Assembly (NCBI RefSeq): GCF_004357765.1
Contig: NZ_SMTE01000010.1
Location: 62,001 to 126,000 of the forward strand
Length of the DNA stretch: 64,000 nucleotides
Direction of reading: 5' to 3'
Source: Pseudomonas putida
Lineage (GTDB): Bacteria; Pseudomonadota; Gammaproteobacteria; Pseudomonadales; Pseudomonadaceae
The notes below the pieces were generated by a model. It was not told where the DNA came from, did no database searches, and saw only the letters and a program-made list of their open reading frames with translations. Below are positions 59,680-64,000 of the stretch, piece by piece. A program made the translations under genes and the position numbers. Each line of letters begins with the position of its first letter. Positions within the stretch are counted from its first letter, which is position 1.

Positions 59680-61233
59680 TTGGCATTCACGCTGCGTGGA
59701 GCCGAACGGATGCTGGAAACCCCGCCGCAGGGCAGTGCGCTGTCGCAGCGTCAGCTGTGGCTGATATTCATGGCGGCATTGGCGTTGCACGTGTTGCCCC
59801 TGATTCTGGCCGATTACGCCTACATCGATGACATCTGGCGCTCGATGACGGCGGGCGTGATCGAGGGCAGGGCCAATTCCTGGGCAGGGCAGGGGCGAAT
59901 ACTGGTCGATTGGCTGTACGCCGTGCTGGGTGGAGCCGGGGTTGCGCCAGACCTTTTTCCCCTGCCGCTGCTGCTGGCAGTGGTGATCGTCGCCAGGGCC
60001 CTGGCCAGCCTTACCGCGCATTACTTCGAGCGGCCTGTCCTTGCCGATGTCCTGGTGGTGCTGCCGCTGTGGTTCAGCCCGTTCTTTCTGCAGAACCTCA
60101 GTTATCAATACGATGGGCCGGCCATGGGACTGGCGCTGGCAGCCTGCGTGTGGGCGATCACGGCAGGATCAGGAAGTGCCGGGCGCTGGTTGCTGGGCAG
60201 TCTGCTGCTCACCGCGGTGCTCAGCCTCTACCAACCCGCAATCAATGTATTCGCCATCCTCTGTTGCATCGAGATCCTCCATCAGGTCGGCAGTGGCCTG
60301 GCCTGCAAACCGGTGTTCCGGCGCCTGGCCTTGCGCTTGGGACAACTCACGGTGGGTTGCCTGCTCTACCATCAGACGGCCTATCGGCTGACCGTCGAGC
60401 AGCGCACCAGGCTTGTGTCCGTCGATGCCCAGTTGCCCGCCGAGATACTCGCACGGCTTGAATTGATAGGGCAGGACATTGCGCTTTTGGCGACCGCCGC
60501 CAATGGTTGGGTGTACATCGGCGTGTTGGTCCTTGCCATGGTTGGCCTCAAGCTGACGCTGATGCAAATCTGGGCCGGGCATTCGGCACGGATCGAGACG
60601 TATGCGCTTGGGGGGCTGGTACTGCTCACACTGCCAGCGGCTTATATCCTGATATCGGGGGTGGCGCTGGTACTTGCCCACTTCCAGCATGGGGCCCGTC
60701 TGCTCATGGGATGGGGGGCGGTGATGGTGATGCTGGCATGGCTCGCCCGCCGCGCGCTGGTCGCCATTCATCCTAGGCTGGCGTGGGTGCTGGCGCTGCC
60801 TTTGGCACTTATGCTGTCGATGGCGTTTGCCTATGGGCGGGTATTGCTGCTGCAAAAAGAACTGCAGCACGCGTTCGTGTACACGCTGGTCACGACCCTC
60901 CAGACTCATCCTCGGCTACAGGGCATCGACCGCATCTATCTCTACGGCCAGCATGAAAAAGGCAAGTGGCTGCCTGCGGCAAGGGGCACCTTCAAGGCCA
61001 TGCCGGTCTTGCGTCCGATCCTCAACTTCGAAGACTGGGTCTTGAGCGAAGCACTGCCGCGCGCGGGGCTGACGCAGGTTAACCGGGTCACCAAGCGCTT
61101 TTTCTTGTCGTTGCGCGAGCGCAACCCCCTCCCAGTGGTCAAGACCAGGTTCTTTTCCGTCTATCGCGTGGATGAGTACGCGCTAGTGCTCTTGAACGCG
61201 CCTCGGGAGCCTGAGGAGCAAAGCGCATGGTGA
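59680..61233 (+). CDS. GtrII-like O-antigen glucosyltransferase
   Basis: This 517-residue polytopic inner-membrane protein has about 10-11 spans and a C-terminal periplasmic part (about 400-510). It fits the glucosyltransferase GtrII family (DUF of Gtr type-specific proteins): ALHVLPLILADYAYIDDIWRS near the N-terminus carries the acidic pair expected of GT-C enzymes, and SPFFLQNLSYQYDGPAM follows. It would transfer glucose from a lipid carrier onto O-antigen. The start is TTG 59680, with GGGGGAG 6 bases upstream; ATG 59710 is an alternative. It is the first gene of the gtr cassette. Confidence 0.78.
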   Translation: MAFTLRGAERMLETPPQGSALSQRQLWLIFMAALALHVLPLILADYAYIDDIWRSMTAGVIEGRANSWAGQGRILVDWLYAVLGGAGVAPDLFPLPLLLAVVIVARALASLTAHYFERPVLADVLVVLPLWFSPFFLQNLSYQYDGPAMGLALAACVWAITAGSGSAGRWLLGSLLLTAVLSLYQPAINVFAILCCIEILHQVGSGLACKPVFRRLALRLGQLTVGCLLYHQTAYRLTVEQRTRLVSVDAQLPAEILARLELIGQDIALLATAANGWVYIGVLVLAMVGLKLTLMQIWAGHSARIETYALGGLVLLTLPAAYILISGVALVLAHFQHGARLLMGWGAVMVMLAWLARRALVAIHPRLAWVLALPLALMLSMAFAYGRVLLLQKELQHAFVYTLVTTLQTHPRLQGIDRIYLYGQHEKGKWLPAARGTFKAMPVLRPILNFEDWVLSEALPRAGLTQVNRVTKRFFLSLRERNPLPVVKTRFFSVYRVDEYALVLLNAPREPEEQSAW

Positions 61234-61622
61234 GAGGCCTGCAGCAGCCGAAGGCTCCGGCTCGAGAACCGTTCAGATATGCCCTGGTCGGCCTGTTCAA
61301 CACAGGTTTTCATTGGCTGGTGTTCATTGTCCTGCACCTGTACGCAGGTTTCAGCCAAGCGCTGAGTAACCTGGTTGCCTTCGGCGCGGCGGCAAGCCTG
61401 TCGTATTTCGCCAATGCGCTTTTCACCTTCGCGGTGCGGCCGTCAGGCGCGCGCTATGTGCTTTTCCTGACCGGTATGGGCAGCCTGAGCCTGCTGCTCG
61501 GCGCATTGGCCGATCGGGCTGGTCTGGCCGCGTGGCTGACCCTGGTGAGTTTTTCCGCCGCCAGCCTGGTCATCGGTTATGTCTACTCGCGCACTGTGGT
61601 ATTCAAACGGAGGGAGCCATGA
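61227..61622 (+). CDS. gtrA: GtrA-family flippase
   Basis: This 131-residue membrane protein has four spans and matches Gtr[21 protein letters not shown] at the N-terminus, then [12 protein letters not shown] (about 60-72) and the final [15 protein letters not shown]. It moves bactoprenyl-phosphate-glucose across the inner membrane for the glucosyltransferase. It overlaps the upstream gene by 7 bases and gtrB by 4. Confidence 0.9.
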   Translation: MVRGLQQPKAPAREPFRYALVGLFNTGFHWLVFIVLHLYAGFSQALSNLVAFGAAASLSYFANALFTFAVRPSGARYVLFLTGMGSLSLLLGALADRAGLAAWLTLVSFSAASLVIGYVYSRTVVFKRREP

Positions 61623-62587
61623 AGCTGACCTTGATCGTCCCGGTATTCAACGAGGAGGACACCCTCGGGCATTTCTATCGCACGGTACGCGAGGAACCGT
61701 CGCTGCGGGACATCACCGTCGAGATCCTGTTCGTCAACGATGGCAGCGTCGATGCCACCGAGGCCATCTGCGCGGACCTGGCCAGGGCCGACGAGTGGGT
61801 TTCAGTCATCCATTTCTCGCGTAATTTCGGCAAGGAGTCTGCGCTGTTCGCCGGGCTGGAATATGCCGATGGCGATGTGGTGGTGCCGATGGATGTCGAC
61901 CTGCAAGACCCCGTTGAACTCATCGCCACGTTGATCGAGCGTTGGCGCAACGGTGCCGAAGTCGTCCTGGCCAAACGCCGTAGCCGTGAATCGGACAGCG
62001 CCTTGAAGCGCTGGACTGCCGGGCTCTACTACCGTCTGCACAACAGGATCGCCTCGACCTCGATCGAGGAAAACGTCGGCGACTTCCGCCTGCTCGACCG
62101 CAAGGTGGTGGTGGCGATCAGGCAATTGCCGGAGCAGCAGTTGTTCATGAAAGGCGTGTTGTCGTGGGTCGGCTTTCGTACCGAGGTCGTCGAGTACGAC
62201 CGGCCGCAGCGTGTCGCCGGCTGCAGCAAGTTCGGTTTCTGGCGCTTGTGGAATCTCGCCCTCGATGGCATCACCTCGTTCAGCACCGTGCCGCTGAGGC
62301 TATGGAGCTACATCGGTGCCGGGGTGTCGTTGTCGGCGTTGATGCTCGCCGCGTACCGGATCATCGACCAGCTGCTGCACGGCAGCGACCCTCCGGGCTA
62401 TCCATCGCTGATCGTGACCATGCTGTTTCTGGGGGGCGTGCAACTGATCGGAATCGGCATTCTCGGCGAGTACATCGGACGCATCTACCAGGAAACCAAG
62501 CACCGTCCACGTTACGTGGTGCGGGAGGTCGTCGGGCGCAGCGCCAACCGCCAACCAGGTAGGCCTGCCCCGACAGCCGAGGGCTGA
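61619..62587 (+). CDS. gtrB: GtrB-family bactoprenol glucosyltransferase
   Basis: This 322-residue membrane-bound family-2 glycosyltransferase charges undecaprenyl phosphate with glucose. The N-terminal domain carries [29 protein letters not shown] and [13 protein letters not shown], whose Asp residues bind nucleotide sugar and metal. Two C-terminal spans (about 230-255 and 268-290) include [19 protein letters not shown]. The ATG overlaps gtrA by 4 bases. It is the last gene of the cassette and convergent with the dehydrogenase gene. Confidence 0.92.
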   Translation: MKLTLIVPVFNEEDTLGHFYRTVREEPSLRDITVEILFVNDGSVDATEAICADLARADEWVSVIHFSRNFGKESALFAGLEYADGDVVVPMDVDLQDPVELIATLIERWRNGAEVVLAKRRSRESDSALKRWTAGLYYRLHNRIASTSIEENVGDFRLLDRKVVVAIRQLPEQQLFMKGVLSWVGFRTEVVEYDRPQRVAGCSKFGFWRLWNLALDGITSFSTVPLRLWSYIGAGVSLSALMLAAYRIIDQLLHGSDPPGYPSLIVTMLFLGGVQLIGIGILGEYIGRIYQETKHRPRYVVREVVGRSANRQPGRPAPTAEG

Positions 62588-62609
62588 TGGGGCAGGTGCC
62601 GGCGGGGGA

Positions 62610-63587
62610 TCAGTGAGCCTTCCACACTTGCGGGTTGACCAGGTCGCGTGGCCGCTCACCGAGCAACGCCGCACGCAGGTTGTCCATGGCCCGATTGGCC
62701 ATGGCCTCCCGGGTTTCGGCGGTGGCCGAGCCGATGTGCGGCAGGGTCAGGGCGTTGGGCAACTGGAACAGAGGCGATTCTGCCAGCGGCTCCTTTTCGT
62801 ACACGTCGAGGCCGGCACCCCTGATGGTGCCTTTTTGCAGCGCCTCGATCAGCGCCGCTTCGTCGACCACCGGGCCGCGGGCGATGTTGATGAGAAAGGC
62901 GCTCGGCTTCATCAACTTGAGCTCACGGGCGCCGATCAGCTTGCGCGTGGCGTCGGACAGCGGCACTACGATACAGACGAAATCGGACTCGGCCAGCAGT
63001 TGCTCCAGGCTGCGGTACTGCGCGCCTAGCTCTTGTTCCAGCGCGGTCTTGCGGCTGTTGCCGGCATACAGGATCGACATGTTGAAGCCAAAGCGACCGC
63101 GCCGGGCCACGGCGGCGCCGATGTTACCCAGGCCGACGATCCCCAAGGTCTTGCCGTGCACGTCGCTGCCGAAGTGCTGCGGGGCGATGGTTGCCCGCCA
63201 GTTGCCGGCCTTGGTCCAGGCATCCAGTTCGGCGGTGCGGCGGGCGCAACCCATGATCAGCGAGAAGCCCAGGTCGGCGGTGCTTTCGGTGAGCACGTCC
63301 GGGGTGTTGGTCAGGGCGATGCCACGCTCGTTGAAGTAGTCCAGGTCGTAGTTGTCGTAGCCGACCGACACGCTCGACACCACTTCCAGCTTGCCAGCCC
63401 CTTCGAGCTGGGCTCGGCCCAGCTTGCGGCCAACCCCGATCAGGCCGTGGGCTTCGGGCAGGGCTTCGTTGAATTGGGCATTGATGTCGCCGAGCTTGGG
63501 GTTCGGCAGGATCACATTGAAGTCTTGCTGCAGGCGCTCGGCCATGGCCGGGGTGATGCGGCTGAAGGCCAGGACGGTCTTTTTCAT
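62610..63587 (-). CDS. D-isomer 2-hydroxyacid dehydrogenase, GhrB/2-ketogluconate reductase-like
   Basis: This 325-residue NAD(P)H-dependent reductase of the D-2-hydroxyacid family has a nucleotide loop GIVGLGNIGAAVARRGRFGF (about 148-167). The catalytic Arg lies in NIARGPVVDEAAL, Glu in DVYEKEPL and His in LPHIGSATAETREAM. Close relatives in Pseudomonas reduce glyoxylate, hydroxypyruvate or 2-ketogluconate; these cannot be told apart here. It follows a repeat-rich gap and reads away from the LysR gene at the window end. Confidence 0.9.
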   Translation of the reverse strand: MKKTVLAFSRITPAMAERLQQDFNVILPNPKLGDINAQFNEALPEAHGLIGVGRKLGRAQLEGAGKLEVVSSVSVGYDNYDLDYFNERGIALTNTPDVLTESTADLGFSLIMGCARRTAELDAWTKAGNWRATIAPQHFGSDVHGKTLGIVGLGNIGAAVARRGRFGFNMSILYAGNSRKTALEQELGAQYRSLEQLLAESDFVCIVVPLSDATRKLIGARELKLMKPSAFLINIARGPVVDEAALIEALQKGTIRGAGLDVYEKEPLAESPLFQLPNALTLPHIGSATAETREAMANRAMDNLRAALLGERPRDLVNPQVWKAH

Positions 63588-63606
63588 GGGCTACTTCCAG
63601 AGAAAA

Positions 63607-63700
63607 GCTACAAGCTACAAGCTGCAAGCTTTAAGAAAAAGCCTGGGATGCACAAATCTGCTTTTTCTTGCCGCTTGTAGCTTGCCGCTTGTAGCTGCCT
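63607..63700. repeat. Imperfect inverted repeat of GCTACAAGCT units
   Basis: AGCTACAAGCTACAAGCTGCAAGC (63607-63630) and TAAGAAAAAGC (63632-63642) are mirrored by GCTTTTTCTTG (63660-63670) and CCGCTTGTAGCTTGCCGCTTGTAGCT (63671-63696). The arms are built of short tandem units. The whole can fold as one long hairpin between the LysR stop and the dehydrogenase start, so both termination and repeat expansion are possible. Confidence 0.7.
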
Positions 63701-63704
63701 CTCT

Positions 63705-64000
63705 TCAGTTGGCGATCAACAATTCATGGGTTTTCAGGTCGGCCTCATGGGCGGCCAGGATTTCCGGTAGCGAGTTGCGCAGGTACTCGACCCAGGTCTT
63801 GATCTTCGCATCCAGGTATTGGCGAGACGGGTAGATCGCGTACAAATTCAGCTCCTGCAACCGATACTCGGGCAACACCCGCACCAGGCTGCCGTCGCGC
63901 AAGCCGTCGATCGCCGAGTAGATCGGCAGCACGCCCATGCCCATTCCGCAACGGATCGCGGTCTTCATGGCATCGGCTGAGTTGACCTGGAACGGCGAGG
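63705..64000 (-). CDS. LysR-family regulator, C-terminal end only
   Basis: About 98 residues of the substrate-binding domain of a LysR protein: SADAMKTAIRCGMGMGVLPIY, then RDGSLVRVLPEYRLQELNLYAIYPSRQYLDAKIKTWVEYLRN. The pattern of CGMGMGVLP followed by LVRVLP is diagnostic of this fold. The N-terminal DNA-binding domain and start lie beyond base 64000. It is on the same strand as, and upstream of, the 2-hydroxyacid dehydrogenase, which could be its target. Confidence 0.85.
   Translation of the reverse strand, partial: SPFQVNSADAMKTAIRCGMGMGVLPIYSAIDGLRDGSLVRVLPEYRLQELNLYAIYPSRQYLDAKIKTWVEYLRNSLPEILAAHEADLKTHELLIAN

Overview
The window looks like a chromosomal segment of a Pseudomonas of the P. 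putida group. It is GC-rich with dense coding on both strands. It carries an HmgR-hmgA-fahA-maiA homogentisate cluster, a FabV-type enoyl-ACP reductase, a short LOV photoreceptor resembling PpSB1-LOV, OprD and TonB receptors, Pseudomonas-restricted small families (DUF3509, DUF3649, DUF3325, DUF3144) and REP-type palindromes. The assignment is inferred from gene content; no rRNA or tRNA is present.

Layout. 1-1.8 kb: OsmC-like protein (cut by the window edge), LysR regulator and divergent RidA. 1.9-5.7 kb: a complete bufferin (copper-chelating RiPP) operon bufA-bufB-bufC-doxX, divergent from an ECF sigma factor of the SigF type and its membrane anti-sigma NrsF (DUF1109). The intergenic region holds two divergent promoters that are identical in both boxes (TGTAACC-N16-CGAACTA). 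5.7-7.1 kb: a DUF1326/DUF2182 pair rich in Cys, His and Met. 7.2-10.4 kb: CAP-domain protein, two exported proteins and a GNAT enzyme. 10.7-13.6 kb: arsR-arsB-arsC-arsH with a perfect ArsR operator. 13.6-24.1 kb: an acyl-CoA catabolic cluster (FadB-like enzyme, MHS transporter, LysR, acyl-CoA dehydrogenase, CoA-transferase, thiolase, OprD porin) whose divergent promoter has three CCTACGAT half-sites. 24.2-26.3 kb: DUF3144, a structured leader RNA in front of two overlapping small ORFs, and a BASS-type transporter.

26.4-30.5 kb: a fused methylenetetrahydrofolate reductase divergent from metE. 30.5-30.7 kb: REP elements around three exact-period 40-bp tandem repeats. 30.7-35.3 kb: acetyl-CoA acetyltransferase, fabV, GNAT and a hydrolase. 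35.3-39.4 kb: HopJ family, DUF1244, folM, a MerR regulator that has lost its B12-binding motif, PilZ-like protein, short LOV protein and flavodoxin. This set is probably light-responsive. 39.4-42.5 kb: LysR, lrgA/lrgB-like pair and hydrolase. 42.8-47.8 kb: hmg cluster and SirB1 protein. 47.9-51.1 kb: amino-acid dehydrogenase, SOS gene yebG with a perfect LexA box, psiE, DUF3509 and an HPF-family ribosome factor. 51.3-57.7 kb: an iron cassette with a Fur-like box (DUF3649, PepSY reductase-like protein, DUF3325, FecI, FecR, TonB receptor). 57.7-64 kb: AraC/DMT pair, a three-gene gtr O-antigen glucosylation cassette, a 2-hydroxyacid dehydrogenase and the C-terminal end of a LysR regulator.

The two signals most worth a second look are the SigF/NrsF-bufferin system with its mirrored promoters and the three-way-junction RNA at 24871-24946 upstream of a 46-residue ORF that overlaps (ATGA) an 88-residue protein of unknown function.
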